From positions 1 through 64,000 of the forward strand of contig NZ_CP017449.1 in assembly GCF_001753165.1 (NCBI RefSeq): a stretch of DNA of 64,000 nucleotides, read 5' to 3'. The first letter of the stretch is position 1. Each line of letters opens with the position of its first letter. Source of the DNA: Acidihalobacter aeolianus (GTDB lineage: Bacteria; Pseudomonadota; Gammaproteobacteria; DSM-5130; Acidihalobacteraceae). Positions 22,656-31,741 of the stretch are shown in pieces. Below the pieces are notes generated by a model. That model made no database searches. It saw nothing but the letters and a program-made list of their open reading frames with translations, and was not told the origin of the DNA. The position numbers and the translations under genes are program-made.

Positions 22656-23434
22656 TGAAAACGCCCATGACCTTTGATATGCCTGCACGTTGGATCGACA
22701 GGCCGCTCAATATCGTGCTGCTCGGTGCGGGGGGGGCCGGGTCGGAAGTGTTCGATGGTCTGGTGCGCCTGCATAAAGTCCTGAACGCACTGGATCACCC
22801 CGGTCTGAGGGTCACGGTTTATGACGGCGACAGCGTTTCGCCGTCGAATACGGTGCGGCAACGCTTTTTCGATCAAGATGTGGGCGAAAACAAGGCCACG
22901 CTACTGGTGCATCGCGCCAACGTCTACCACGGACTGAGTTGGGCGGCGGTGCCGGAAATGTATGTGCCCGAAGTTGCTAACAGTGAGCCGGATTTATTGA
23001 TCGGGTGCGTGGACAGTGCAGCATTCCGGGTGGCGTTGCATGACGCCTATGCTCGGACTTACCGCCACACCTTATGGCTCGATCTTGGCAACGATGCTGT
23101 CGATGGCCAGTGTGTGTTGGGCCATTTGGGCCGACCTTCGCACGGCGACCGCCACCTGCCCAACGTGGTCGAATTGTTCCCCACACTGCGCGACACGGTG
23201 GACGACAACACGCCTTCCTGCAGTGCCGCCGAGGCGTTGCGCTCGCAGGATGCGTTCATCAATCGCACGTTGGCCGATGCCGCACTGAATTTGCTGTATC
23301 GGTTGCTCCGCGATGCGCAGATTCAGTACCACGGTAGCTTCGTGAATGTGAAAACCGGGGAGGTGCGGGCGTTGCCGATTGACCCTACGATGTGGGCGGC
23401 GCTCGGGTACACCTTCAATCAGTGGGGTGCATGA
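22652..23434 (+). CDS. PRTRC system ThiF-family E1-like enzyme
   Basis: 260 aa, ATGA overlap with protein A. E1-type adenylation domain: G25-A-G-G-A-G30 nucleotide loop, VYDGDSVSPSNTVRQRFF (the D..D..S.SN..RQ signature, 56-73), GENKA, and a candidate catalytic Cys190 in DDNTPSCSAAEAL. It should activate the C-terminal Gly of protein C by adenylation. All expected E1 positions are present. Confidence 0.85.
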   Translation: MMKTPMTFDMPARWIDRPLNIVLLGAGGAGSEVFDGLVRLHKVLNALDHPGLRVTVYDGDSVSPSNTVRQRFFDQDVGENKATLLVHRANVYHGLSWAAVPEMYVPEVANSEPDLLIGCVDSAAFRVALHDAYARTYRHTLWLDLGNDAVDGQCVLGHLGRPSHGDRHLPNVVELFPTLRDTVDDNTPSCSAAEALRSQDAFINRTLADAALNLLYRLLRDAQIQYHGSFVNVKTGEVRALPIDPTMWAALGYTFNQWGA

Positions 23435-23661
23435 TGATTCCCGCGAACGATTTGCCGTATTCCTTGGAGCGTGAGGGTGAGGGCCGCTACCGTATCCGTG
23501 TAACGGCAGGCTATATCGGCAACGTGACCGGGTTAAGCGGACACTGGATCGCTGAAATCCCGAACCAACCTCAGACACCCCCCTGTAAAACCCGGAAGCA
23601 GGCCGTAGAGGCTGCAATGCGGTCATGGTGGGGTACTACGGGGCACTCAGCGAGGATGTAA
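23431..23661 (+). CDS. Hypothetical protein, 76 aa
   Basis: Starts MMIPANDLPYSLEREG at an ATGA overlap with the ThiF gene, so it belongs to the operon. Sequence suggests a small beta-strand protein with GHWIAEIPNQPQT. No family recognised. Role in the PRTRC system unknown. Confidence 0.6.
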   Translation: MMIPANDLPYSLEREGEGRYRIRVTAGYIGNVTGLSGHWIAEIPNQPQTPPCKTRKQAVEAAMRSWWGTTGHSARM

Positions 23662-23663
23662 CG

Positions 23664-23858
23664 ATGCCACTGAATTACTGCATAGCGTGCGGCTGCCACG
23701 ACCAGGCGGCCTGTTGGGACGAAGTGGCTGAGCAACCCTGCTACTGGCTCAGACTAGACGAGGGGGTAAGGCTGGGCGTGTGCAGTGCGTGTCCGGGTGC
23801 GGTAGAGCGGTGGGATGCGGGCGAAAGGTCGGTGGCGGTACCGGTAGCTGATGAGTAG
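23664..23858 (+). CDS. Small Cys-rich zinc-binding-type protein, 64 aa
   Basis: Starts MPLNYCIACGCHDQAACWDE, three bases after the preceding stop. Two Cys clusters (C-x2-C-x-C and, later, CSAC with GVCSACPG) suggest one zinc site. Small proteins of this pattern occur at the ends of PRTRC clusters in my memory. Last gene of the operon; convergent with the toxin gene. Confidence 0.6.
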   Translation: MPLNYCIACGCHDQAACWDEVAEQPCYWLRLDEGVRLGVCSACPGAVERWDAGERSVAVPVADE

Positions 23859-23946
23859 ATCTGCTTGGGGCGTCGAAGCTGGATTGAAGGAGGTGCGGTT
23901 TGTGTCGTCATGTCGACCAATACCGACGCGACACCTTATCTCTAAC

Positions 23947-24228
23947 TCATACCGGTGGCCACTGCATGGCTGCATGTATGACGTTGAGAATTCGAACGGC
24001 CGCGTCGGTTTCTTTGTAAACCACGATGTAGTTAGCCGTTACGATCATTTCCCTAGTGCCCGCGACCCTGCCCTCTCGATAGAGCTTTGGGTGCTCAGGC
24101 AGCTTCGCGGCTTTGACCTCGATGTCGTCTTTAAGGTGCTGCGCCGCGTCCGGGTTTTCATCTGCGATGTATTCGATGAGCGCCAGTAGCTCAGCGCGGG
24201 CCTTTGGCGACCACTCCAGCTCAGGCAC
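23947..24228 (-). CDS. ParE/RelE-family toxin
   Basis: 93 aa from a GTG that overlaps the antitoxin stop; a TTG 21 bases further up is the alternative. The start MPELEWSPKARAELLALIEY and the later YREGRVAGTREMIVTANYIV are typical of the ParE/RelE superfamily. Whether it attacks gyrase or mRNA cannot be told. Second gene of a classic antitoxin-toxin pair, likely serving plasmid maintenance. Confidence 0.88.
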   Translation of the reverse strand: MPELEWSPKARAELLALIEYIADENPDAAQHLKDDIEVKAAKLPEHPKLYREGRVAGTREMIVTANYIVVYKETDAAVRILNVIHAAMQWPPV

Positions 24229-24517
24229 GTTGATTGCGCTTGCTATCAATCAGGGCCTGTACCTCATCCATAACCTTCTGATGCGGCACACCTGGTCTGG
24301 TGTCCGCCAGGGATTCCATCACCTTGGCGCGAAACCACGCGTCATAACTCTCTGCATCGAGCGTCAGGCTGGGCGGCAAGCCACCTTCCTCAGAAATACG
24401 AGTTAGCAACATGCGCACAGCTTCCGAAACGGTCAGGCCGAAGCGTGAAAGTACTTCGCCGGCACGATCTTTGAGTTCGTCTTCTACCCGAACATGCAGC
24501 ATAGAGGTACGGGCCAT
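24221..24517 (-). CDS. RelB/DinJ-family antitoxin
   Basis: 98 aa. The ribbon-helix-helix N-terminus (MLHVRVEDELKDRAGEVLSR, GLTVSEAVRMLLTRI) binds DNA and would repress the operon; the C-terminal part should wrap the toxin. An inverted repeat at 24552-24565 lies 35 bp upstream of the start and is the probable operator. Confidence 0.88.
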   Translation of the reverse strand: MARTSMLHVRVEDELKDRAGEVLSRFGLTVSEAVRMLLTRISEEGGLPPSLTLDAESYDAWFRAKVMESLADTRPGVPHQKVMDEVQALIDSKRNQRA

Positions 24518-24551
24518 CTCAGATCTCCAGTGTTATCCCGCCGCTAAGTGT

Positions 24552-24565
24552 ATCTCAAATGAGAT
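24552..24565 (-). promoter_or_regulatory. Probable operator of the toxin-antitoxin pair
   Basis: ATCTCA-AA-TGAGAT inverted repeat just upstream of the antitoxin start, a typical place for the autoregulatory site of a ribbon-helix-helix antitoxin. Confidence 0.55.
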
Positions 24566-25017
24566 GCATTGTGACGATTGTCCACAGCGGCCGTGGACGC
24601 CAATGAATCCACGCTGGGCTACGGATTCACCCCATTTGCCTACAACTTGATTGATCTTTGCCGAGATATTCTACCTGGCAGGTAGTTATATTGAGGAGGG
24701 CGACGATCGTAAGGCCGGAGGCAAATAGGCCAGACTTGAGTCTGTAGTGGCCTGTAGAAAAATTCAGCGAATCATATCATACCTATGGGCTCATCACCCC
24801 ACCTTATCTGTCACCTAGAGGTGCCCGATACACCGAGGCAGGTGCAACCTTTCTACAGTTTCCTTCTCTGACGAACGTGCCCAGGCCACGCTGCAAGCCT
24901 TGTGTGGCGCTATTGTCACGCGCTCGATCATGCTTTGTGCAGTGGGATTTGAACTCTGGAGCTGCCGCAAAGTCACAGGGTTATGTTTAGTATACCGTTA
25001 CCCTGCCACGCCATATG
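24566..25017. other. Gene-free stretch
   Basis: No frame with a ribosome site is seen in these 450 bp. A 15-bp palindrome CTACCTGGCAGGTAG lies at 24671-24685 and could be a protein-binding site. A half-like ATATCATACC near 24774 resembles one arm of the plasmid operator but is not symmetric. Confidence 0.4.
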
Positions 25018-25030
25018 TAGTATCATACTA
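25018..25030 (+). promoter_or_regulatory. Palindromic operator (site f)
   Basis: TAGTATCATACTA is a perfect 6+1+6 palindrome and fits RGTAT-N-ATACY. It lies 123 bp before the ribbon-helix-helix gene at 25153. Unlike the other five copies it does not contain TATAAT. Confidence 0.5.
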
Positions 25031-25152
25031 ATGCACGGGCGTGTAAGTAGATTGGCCTCGTTTAAGATTTTGATCTGTATGTCATGTCTATGAGCTCGGC
25101 TAGCACCGACGAGCGTCATAAAATTATTATTTCAAGGTATCGGAGGTTAGGT

Positions 25153-25524
25153 ATGGCGAGAATTACAGGAGAAGGCGGCAATTGTCTCCCCCCAGGCCGC
25201 AGGTCTCTTGACGAATTGCATGCCCCCGAACTCAACTATCCCGGCAAGCCGTGGGAAGACCCCAGTCTCCGCGATGACGTCACGAGAACATTCAATCTGC
25301 GCATCTCAGAGAAGATGTATTACAAAATACGCGAACTTGCCAGACATAGAGATGAGTCCATGCAGACAGTCGCGCTGGAGCACCTGGAAGCAGGCGTAAA
25401 AATGGAAGTTTCGAAAATGCTACGCACCCGCGCAAGACGCGAGGCTGCGCAGAGGCGGCGGGAAGTGGCCGCAACAGCGAAGCAGGGCCAGCAAGCAGGT
25501 CGTGGTCGCAGCAAGGAAGGCTGA
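25153..25524 (+). CDS. Ribbon-helix-helix DNA-binding protein
   Basis: 123 aa; the ATG at 25153 has GGAGG six bases upstream, which decides it over 25084. The central region (TRTFNLRISEKMYYKIRELA then RDESMQTVALEHLEAGVKM) has the beta strand plus two helices of the Arc/CopG fold. The C-terminus is long and very basic (Arg/Ala/Gln-rich). A copy of the plasmid-wide palindrome lies upstream, so this is my best candidate for the regulator that reads those sites. A relaxosome-type accessory role is the alternative. Confidence 0.6.
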   Translation: MARITGEGGNCLPPGRRSLDELHAPELNYPGKPWEDPSLRDDVTRTFNLRISEKMYYKIRELARHRDESMQTVALEHLEAGVKMEVSKMLRTRARREAAQRRREVAATAKQGQQAGRGRSKEG

Positions 25525-25548
25525 GTCTTCCCAGCGTTGAACCCGCAC

Positions 25549-25580
25549 AAAAAATCGACAGCCCGGAGAAGGCTGTCGAT
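25549..25580 (-). terminator. Intrinsic terminator (minus strand)
   Basis: Perfect 10-bp stem, ATCGACAGCC (25554-25563) with GGCTGTCGAT (25571-25580); on the minus strand it is followed by a run of six T. It ends the 25588-26091 gene and may also stop the plus-strand gene ending at 25524. Confidence 0.85.
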
Positions 25581-25587
25581 TGTGTGT

Positions 25588-26091
25588 CTACCACGCCCAG
25601 GACTGGGTGAGTTCGGTACGCGGTATTTGAAGAACCTGTTTCGCAACAGGGGAAGACGTAAACCGCTCCATGAATCTCTGAAACGGTAACACAGGCACAG
25701 TGAGGTCTGCGTTGAACAAAGCGACCGTGGAAATGGTCGTGACGAGATCAAATGCTTTCCTTCGATCCGCATCAGGATCGGATCTTATCAGTTCCTCGAT
25801 AATATCCAACGAGGGTTTGGCCCCCGGGGTATCGAAGTACCGTATCTGCTCAAGCATCTTGAGCCACCAGGCTTTGCCGTTGGGTAGGAAGAACAAGTCC
25901 GCCCCGTTCTGCATTTCGACATAGCCTTTTCGCTTCTTCTCGGTTTCCTTACCCCTTAGATAACCAGGTGGCTTGCTGGCCGTGTGCAACTGGGTATTGC
26001 TCATACCACCCCAGAACACCTGGTCACCCATTGTGGGGCCGATGACACCACCCCAGAACTTGCGATGTGCCGCATGGTAGTAAATCAACAC
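25588..26091 (-). CDS. Hypothetical protein, 167 aa
   Basis: GTG (26091) or TTG (26088) start behind AAGGAG. The product is soluble, with a Trp-rich N-terminus (KFWGGVIGPTMGDQVFWGG) and a helical C-terminal half (SLDIIEELIRSDPDADRRKA). No family recognised. Downstream of the YqaJ gene by 81 bp on the same strand, so possibly co-transcribed with it. Confidence 0.6.
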   Translation of the reverse strand: MLIYYHAAHRKFWGGVIGPTMGDQVFWGGMSNTQLHTASKPPGYLRGKETEKKRKGYVEMQNGADLFFLPNGKAWWLKMLEQIRYFDTPGAKPSLDIIEELIRSDPDADRRKAFDLVTTISTVALFNADLTVPVLPFQRFMERFTSSPVAKQVLQIPRTELTQSWAW

Positions 26092-26172
26092 GATCTCCTT
26101 GTACGCGCCAGAACTGTGGCGCTGACAGTGGGATAACCCGTGGGGATGCCACGAACGAAAAGCGTGAACCTG

Positions 26173-27159
26173 TTACCAGGCCCAGCCTGACGGCGCGGCT
26201 TCTTCGGTTGCGGGCGTGGGTAGGACGGCCGGTGGCGATGTCGGGTCACCTTTGGGGGTGATCCGCCAGGTCTCCGTGTCTTTGCCACGATGCGCAGCTT
26301 TAAGCTCAGCGAGGCGTTCATCCGGGATGCTGAACTCTGACTGCAGTGCCTTGAAAATCGCTTCGTTGTTCAGCGACCCCACTCGTGTGGAGCGGGTGAC
26401 CAGTACACCGCCACCTTCATTTCTGTCCACGCCATCCGGCATGGCTTCAATGATGAGTTGGCGAGCCTGCTCTACAGCGAACTTGGCATCATCATGCGCC
26501 TCGTTGGCTTGTCTCCAAACCCAAGCCGCCGCCAGGAAGGCATCACCCAGCGGCTCTGTTCCGTCATCGAGGTGTTGCTGGAACACGTGATACGCCTTGA
26601 TGAGCTGCTTCCAACGATCCGGATTGGGCTCAAACGGGACAACGGCCATTTCACCTTTGGGATGACCTGGTCGCCAGGACACATACTCCGCTTCAAGGTC
26701 ACGGATGTCGCACGAGAACGCCGTACAGATGACCAGCGCCTGGTGTTCCATCTGATCCCGATACTTCTTGGGGATGAAACCTGCGAGCGCGGCCTCATGG
26801 TCCGGGTTGGCAGGTGCCTTGATTTCACGAAGCAGGTGCCTAGCGTTTGGCCTTGCGGCATACCCGTCAAGCGATGCGCCGAGCCTAAGACCTTCGAGTT
26901 CACATTCAAGGCAGGCCGGGGGCGTTTCGATCAGGGTTTGAAATTCCCGATGTTCACGAGCGATCGGTTCCTCTTGGAGACCCCTGATCATGCCCGGGTG
27001 TGGAGGGAGAGGGGGGACCTGCTTGGTTTTCTCCTGCCACAGCCGGTAGGCGGTCTTGAAGGGGGACAAGCCCATGATCATCGGTGCTTCGGATGACTGG
27101 AAGCGGTCTTCGCGCCAGAGCAGCCACTCCGGAGTCCCTTGGACTAGAGGTACAAACAT
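26173..27159 (-). CDS. YqaJ-type exonuclease
   Basis: 328 aa from ATG 27159 (MFVPLVQGTPEWLLWREDRF), where the lambda-Exo-like YqaJ domain begins; the frame is open for 65 more codons but they read as spacer. Motifs: SSEAPMIMGLSPFKTAYRLW, EEPIAREHREF (Glu), GASLDGY (catalytic Asp) and REIKAP (Glu-x-Lys). It should resect double-stranded DNA ends 5' to 3'. With the ERF annealing protein at 44041 it forms a two-part recombination system like those of phages and SXT-type elements. Divergent from the RecD2 gene across an operator. Confidence 0.85.
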   Translation of the reverse strand: MFVPLVQGTPEWLLWREDRFQSSEAPMIMGLSPFKTAYRLWQEKTKQVPPLPPHPGMIRGLQEEPIAREHREFQTLIETPPACLECELEGLRLGASLDGYAARPNARHLLREIKAPANPDHEAALAGFIPKKYRDQMEHQALVICTAFSCDIRDLEAEYVSWRPGHPKGEMAVVPFEPNPDRWKQLIKAYHVFQQHLDDGTEPLGDAFLAAAWVWRQANEAHDDAKFAVEQARQLIIEAMPDGVDRNEGGGVLVTRSTRVGSLNNEAIFKALQSEFSIPDERLAELKAAHRGKDTETWRITPKGDPTSPPAVLPTPATEEAAPSGWAW

Positions 27160-27305
27160 GATTCTCGTTCTCCCATACACCGAATCCGCGGTGTGCGGTC
27201 GAGCGAAGTGCTCGAAGGTATTGAGCGGCGCGGGGGGATAGGGCGCACACATCCAGGGCCAGGTGTGCACGGGGGTTGCTACACGGAAGGTAATATTTTT
27301 GTAAG

Positions 27306-27320
27306 TGGTATAATACCATT
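27306..27320 (+). promoter_or_regulatory. Palindromic operator overlapping -10 (site b)
   Basis: TGGTATAATACCATT; the core GGTATAATACC (27307-27317) includes the extended -10 TGGTATAAT for the RecD2 gene starting at 27357. It lies between that gene and the divergent YqaJ gene. Confidence 0.65.
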
Positions 27321-27356
27321 CACTATGTAGCATGCCGACGCCGTATAGGGGCAATC

Positions 27357-29708
27357 ATGGGTTCGCCAAGCGTGGTGAAAGCGGATGTGGTCAGGCTGGT
27401 CCAGAGAGGTAACTGGGCGATGGCCGTACTTGAACGCGCCCAGCCTCCCGGTGTTGAGAAGGTCACCGGTACGATCCTGGTAACCGCCTGCGTACATGAA
27501 GGCGGGCGGTATTGCTTCACGGGCGAATACAAACATCACCCGAAATACGGACGCAGCCTGGAAGCCCAGGAAGTCGTACCCGATGTGGATGCGTCCGAGG
27601 CCGGGTTGTCCGTGTTCATGGCACGGGAATACAAGGGCTGCGGGAAGAAAACGGCCGCCAAAGTTGTCGCCTGGTATGAGGCAAGAGATCAGCTCGAGCG
27701 GTTGCGGAGTCTGTTGGTAGAGAAACCCTGGGAGCTGGTCGAGTGTCCTGCAGTCAAGGGCGCCTTCAAGGAATCGATCGAGGCGAGTCGTGAGCAGGGC
27801 GTAGAGCTCGCTGTCCTGCGCCTCTTTGCCGTCAACCTGAGTGGTGTTGGCGGGATCCCGATGGGTTTGTCGTCCCGGTTGGCCCACGAGTCTCTGGCTC
27901 GGCTGAGTATCGAGGAGGCGGCAAAGTCCGATCGGCAGCAGGTCGCTGAGGCGGCCTGGCAGCTCTTTGCCGGTGATCCTTACTCCCCCATCCAGCGGAC
28001 ACGCGGGTACGGGTTCTCGTTTGCTGACCGAATCGGCATGTGGCTCAAAGTCTCGCCGGCGCACCCCGTACGATTGGCCGCCCTCGGCGAATACGTGCTG
28101 ATGACCGCCTGCGAGCAGGAGGGACATAGTTACCTTACCGACGATGAGTTTCGCGAACGCATCGAGGTCTTCGAGCGGCGCTATAACCGGGAGGTCGACT
28201 ATCTGCGCATCGTCGAGTGCATCACGCAGTATCGGTTTCCAGTTGTCGCTGTCGGCGCGGGAGGCGGCGGGCAGAAAATCTACCCGCTCAAGCTACTTGA
28301 AAATGAGCGCGCGCTTGCACGTCGCATCGCGCGCATGTTGCTCCCACAAAGACCCCTGATGCAGCCGGATGAAGCGGAAGAAGCACTTGCCGTAGCACAG
28401 CAGCGTGTCGGACTGGTGTTGAGCAAAGAGCAGATGACGGCGCTCTACAGAATGCTGACGTCGCCGTTGCGATTGCACACCCTCACGGCAGGACCGGGCT
28501 GCGGCAAGACGGCCAGCATTGAGGTTTTCGCCACGGCCCTACGGGGCGAAAGCATTGCGTTTGCCGCACCAACGGGGAAGGCAGCGAAGAAACTCTCTGA
28601 GCGGGTACAGGGCAGGGGGTTTATCGCTACGACGCTACATCGGTTGATGGAACCCTACGTGGACGAGCACGGGCAGCTCGCCTTTGCACGCTGCGAGGAC
28701 GATCCGATTACGGCCGACGTGATCGTGATCGACGAGGGGTCCATGTGTGACCTCGAAATGACGCGCAAGGTCTTCGACGCTGTGCGCGCCGGCTCGCACG
28801 TCATCCTGCTTGGCGATGTTGACCAAATCCCCTCGGTTGGGCCAGGGAATGTGCTTGCGGACATACTCAAGCTGCCGGGCGACCATCATCGGTTGAACGA
28901 GGTGTTCAGAAACGAAGGCGGGATCCTCGAGCTGGTGCGAGAAGTGCGGGAAGGACAATTCCCGCGTGAGGCACCGGGGCCTGATGTCAGCCTGCCGGGT
29001 GACCCAGGCCTTGCAGCCTCGGGCTTCGGCCGTATCGAGCAGCTCCCCGACGGATCGATGGAGGTGATCGAGGGGCCGGTCATGGCCATGTATCTCCAAG
29101 CCCTGCAGCAGCACCCGATCGACGAAGTGGGCTTGTTGATCCCACGGAGAAAGGGGCAGTCGAACGCGCCCGGGTGGAATATCACCTACATCAACAAGCT
29201 CCTGCAGCAGCGCCTAAATCCCGAAGGCATGGATGTGGGCGCGACAGGGTTGCGTGTAGGCGACAGGATCATCCTGCGACGCAACCTGTCGTTGCCGGCG
29301 GCTGGCGGTACCGATGCTGTGGAGGTCGTAGTCAATGGCGACACGGGGTGGATCGATCAATGCACCCCCAAGAGCGGTGGAGGCGTCGAGGATGTGCTCG
29401 TGCAGCTCGATGACGGCCGGCGCGTGTCTGTCCCGGAGGCCCTCCTGACAGCAGTTCACCTCGGCTACGCGATCACGGTGCATTCGTCACAAGGCTCTGA
29501 ATATAACGTGGTCGTGATCGTAGCGCAGGAGGGGATGCCGCTTTTTGCAAATCGTTCGCTACTCTACACAGCGGTTTCACGAGCCAAGCAGGAACTCAGC
29601 GTCTTCGGTTCGTACGAACGGCTATCAAAAAGTGCACGTGTGCCGCCGGCAAGGCGAAATAGTCAGCTGGCGTGGCACGTGATGAATTTAATCGCGGAAG
29701 AGATGTAG
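27357..29708 (+). CDS. recD2: RecD2-like ATP-dependent DNA helicase
   Basis: 783 aa, SF1B 5'-3' helicase. The N-terminal RecD2-type region (OB-like start and GVGGIPMGLSSRL) precedes the motor. Walker A is TAGPGCGKTAS near 379-388, motif II IVIDEGSMCD near 457, then LLGDVDQIPSVGPGNVLADI, and late motif ITVHSSQGSEY and LYTAVSRAK. The protein lacks RecB/RecC partners. Likely helps plasmid recombination or transfer DNA processing together with YqaJ and ERF. Confidence 0.88.
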   Translation: MGSPSVVKADVVRLVQRGNWAMAVLERAQPPGVEKVTGTILVTACVHEGGRYCFTGEYKHHPKYGRSLEAQEVVPDVDASEAGLSVFMAREYKGCGKKTAAKVVAWYEARDQLERLRSLLVEKPWELVECPAVKGAFKESIEASREQGVELAVLRLFAVNLSGVGGIPMGLSSRLAHESLARLSIEEAAKSDRQQVAEAAWQLFAGDPYSPIQRTRGYGFSFADRIGMWLKVSPAHPVRLAALGEYVLMTACEQEGHSYLTDDEFRERIEVFERRYNREVDYLRIVECITQYRFPVVAVGAGGGGQKIYPLKLLENERALARRIARMLLPQRPLMQPDEAEEALAVAQQRVGLVLSKEQMTALYRMLTSPLRLHTLTAGPGCGKTASIEVFATALRGESIAFAAPTGKAAKKLSERVQGRGFIATTLHRLMEPYVDEHGQLAFARCEDDPITADVIVIDEGSMCDLEMTRKVFDAVRAGSHVILLGDVDQIPSVGPGNVLADILKLPGDHHRLNEVFRNEGGILELVREVREGQFPREAPGPDVSLPGDPGLAASGFGRIEQLPDGSMEVIEGPVMAMYLQALQQHPIDEVGLLIPRRKGQSNAPGWNITYINKLLQQRLNPEGMDVGATGLRVGDRIILRRNLSLPAAGGTDAVEVVVNGDTGWIDQCTPKSGGGVEDVLVQLDDGRRVSVPEALLTAVHLGYAITVHSSQGSEYNVVVIVAQEGMPLFANRSLLYTAVSRAKQELSVFGSYERLSKSARVPPARRNSQLAWHVMNLIAEEM

Positions 29709-29717
29709 GAACTGTGG

Positions 29718-30404
29718 ATGGTTATTTATCAATCGGCTTGGTTTGGGATGCTGGCTTTGACGGCCGCCAACATTGCGTTTGTCTGGTTTATGAGGGCGGA
29801 CTTTCGTTCAAAAACTAGAAGTGACGGTGTGATTTTAGCTCAATGCTGCCTGATTATTTTTACGACAGTATTGATCGCCATTGGAGGAGGCGTTGGTCAT
29901 GTCTTCGGCCAAGTAATATCGTCGGCAAAAAACGCAAATAAAATGCATGAGTATGGAATAACTCCAGCAGACGTGGTGCTTTACTCAGATACCTTAATGC
30001 CATGGCTTGCAGTTATCGATTCGGCAATATTTCTGGGTATTACCACCAACATTCTAGCAGCGCTTATCATGCAGAGACCTCGCGGCTCGAGAAATAGGAT
30101 GAATGTGTCGATGCTGCCTAGCAGCCGACAAATCACGATGGAAAATCTAATTTGCGACATGTTAAGAGGTCAGCATATCCGTTCTATGTCAGCGGACGAC
30201 ACTAAGAGGTATATCTATCTCGCAGGTGCCGCACTTCATACGCTGCCATTCTCTGAACGAGGCCGAGTCGAAATCACCGAAGAACAATTCAGGCAGATCG
30301 ACGCACTTGATCCGAATGCTCCGCTTGGTCGATGGGGACCCTGGGTAGAGGATCTGGCAAAAGGATTCGATTTAGACCTGCCCGCATATGATCAAGTTGG
30401 GTGA
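29718..30404 (+). CDS. Membrane protein of unknown function, 228 aa
   Basis: Three likely membrane segments in the first 120 residues (AWFGMLALTAANIAFVWFM; LAQCCLIIFTTVLIAIGGG; WLAVIDSAIFLGITTNILAA), then a soluble tail of about 110 residues. Nine bases after recD2, so probably the same transcript. No family recognised. Confidence 0.6.
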   Translation: MVIYQSAWFGMLALTAANIAFVWFMRADFRSKTRSDGVILAQCCLIIFTTVLIAIGGGVGHVFGQVISSAKNANKMHEYGITPADVVLYSDTLMPWLAVIDSAIFLGITTNILAALIMQRPRGSRNRMNVSMLPSSRQITMENLICDMLRGQHIRSMSADDTKRYIYLAGAALHTLPFSERGRVEITEEQFRQIDALDPNAPLGRWGPWVEDLAKGFDLDLPAYDQVG

Positions 30405-31037
30405 CAATAACGGATATATGCCTAAGTGTGTGACAGGACGAGGCATGGAAGTTTAGAAAACCGGCTACAGATATCCCTCTGAGGCCAAACCCCGAGAGTG
30501 AAAAAAGGAGAGACCAGTGAAAAATCCCAAAGCTAAAAAGGCCGTAATCGCCCTGGCAGGAAGTACGTTGGTCGGACTCGCCGCCGGCGCCGCCATGCCG
30601 GCCTATGCCTCAATGGGGTGTAAGCCGTGCGCGCCGAAGATGTCCATGTCTGGTTCCTGCGCATCGAAAAACCCATGTGCGGCTAAGAAAATGGGGTATC
30701 CGGATTTGAGTGTGTTTTGTTCGCCCCGATTCAGCTACCTGCAGGATCTTGAATAATGTGTTTCTGGTGGCGACCTAGTGGGTTCCGAAGTCATGTCCGC
30801 TTTCCGATCAGGTTTATTTCCGCTGTCGACCCCAACCCGCCATTCGGGACCGCAAAGCTTTAACGGCAGATGTACAATTGCGAAGCAGCCGCACGACCCT
30901 GCTTCTAAGAGCATGGCGCCCACGTTCGCGGTCATTGTGGAGACCGTCAAACAGCTAGTCATCTGAAGTCAGCTACTGATCAGCATGGATCAATGCGACT
31001 GGACACCTTCCTCAATGAAGTGGCAGTGGCAGACGAA

Positions 31038-31409
31038 TTAGTGGCCTTGATCTTGGTGTAACCTCTTCTCCAGCACCGTATACAGATTAATTGCGCCGGT
31101 CATAACGTCACTAAGTGGATGCTGCCTACAGTAATTATCCATCCAATAGTAGGCTTGAGCGGGCGCTCCCAATTCACTCAATGGCTCAAATTTTGGTAAC
31201 TTATTAATGTTGTCATATGCCGCCTGTGTCAGAGCAATCCCATTCATCGCGCCTGCCAGATAAAAGGCAGCGATTGCTTGAAGCCCTTGGTCACTAGATG
31301 TTCTGTAATTTATCCAATCTGCGCAGTTCATAATTGGCATCTCTTCTATAGCCGCCGCTGATCCTGTAGCGGAAAGCAGAATCAGGCCGACTAACCATGT
31401 TTTCCACAT
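31038..31409 (-). CDS. Exported hypothetical protein, 123 aa (element cargo)
   Basis: Start at 31409 (MWKTWLVGLILLSATGSAAA) after GAGGTGG gives a good signal peptide. The mature part has two Cys (MNCADWINY and DNYCRQHPLSDV), with the WMDNYCRQHP pattern reminiscent of HdeA/Rap1a-like small periplasmic proteins. Passenger of the 1.8-kb element, apparently intact. Confidence 0.6.
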   Translation of the reverse strand: MWKTWLVGLILLSATGSAAAIEEMPIMNCADWINYRTSSDQGLQAIAAFYLAGAMNGIALTQAAYDNINKLPKFEPLSELGAPAQAYYWMDNYCRQHPLSDVMTGAINLYTVLEKRLHQDQGH

Positions 31410-31452
31410 AAACCACCTCATCTGTGACCTTGCTTGAACTGTGGACTCGTAT

Positions 31453-31617
31453 TTACGCCAGTGTCCAGTCGATCAACGTGTCTGCGCAGTCATATTGACC
31501 CGCGATGATCAGCATAGTGAATGCTGCGTCCACTTCGTTGCGTTTTTCCAATTTGGCAGAAATGTCTTTGCGGTTCGGAGGAGGTAGAATCCCATCATGG
31601 CTATGATTTGGTATCAA
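31453..31617 (-). CDS. Small protein, 54 aa (element cargo)
   Basis: TTG start; GGAGG lies 11-12 bases upstream. The product, beginning MIPNHSHDGILPPPNRKDIS, is polar and ends DTLIDWTLA. The opening HDGILPP resembles the start of toxin-antitoxin-associated DUF6932-type proteins, so it may be a short or truncated relative. Low certainty because of the start codon. Confidence 0.4.
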   Translation of the reverse strand: MIPNHSHDGILPPPNRKDISAKLEKRNEVDAAFTMLIIAGQYDCADTLIDWTLA

Positions 31618-31741
31618 GGCTTAGTGTTTCCTCCAAAATGCATAACATAACTATGAAAGTAACCGAAATCGGAGCGAGGATCGCGGAGTGACTCCGACAT
31701 GCGCAGCATGTTGGACGTCCGGTTGACCGCAGAGTTAGGGT

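Noticed and set aside
24930-24985. tRNA-like string (GGGATTTGAACTC)
   Set aside because: Resembles a minus-strand T-arm, but no acceptor, D-arm or anticodon arm could be paired around it.
27279-28127. 282-codon minus-strand open frame
   Set aside because: Antisense to the RecD2 gene and running across the operator at 27307; no motif.
31640-31740. Integron attC-like sequence (CCGGTTGA ... GTTAGGG)
   Set aside because: Only one half resembles attC; the partner half and a proper R'' core are missing, and no integrase is near.
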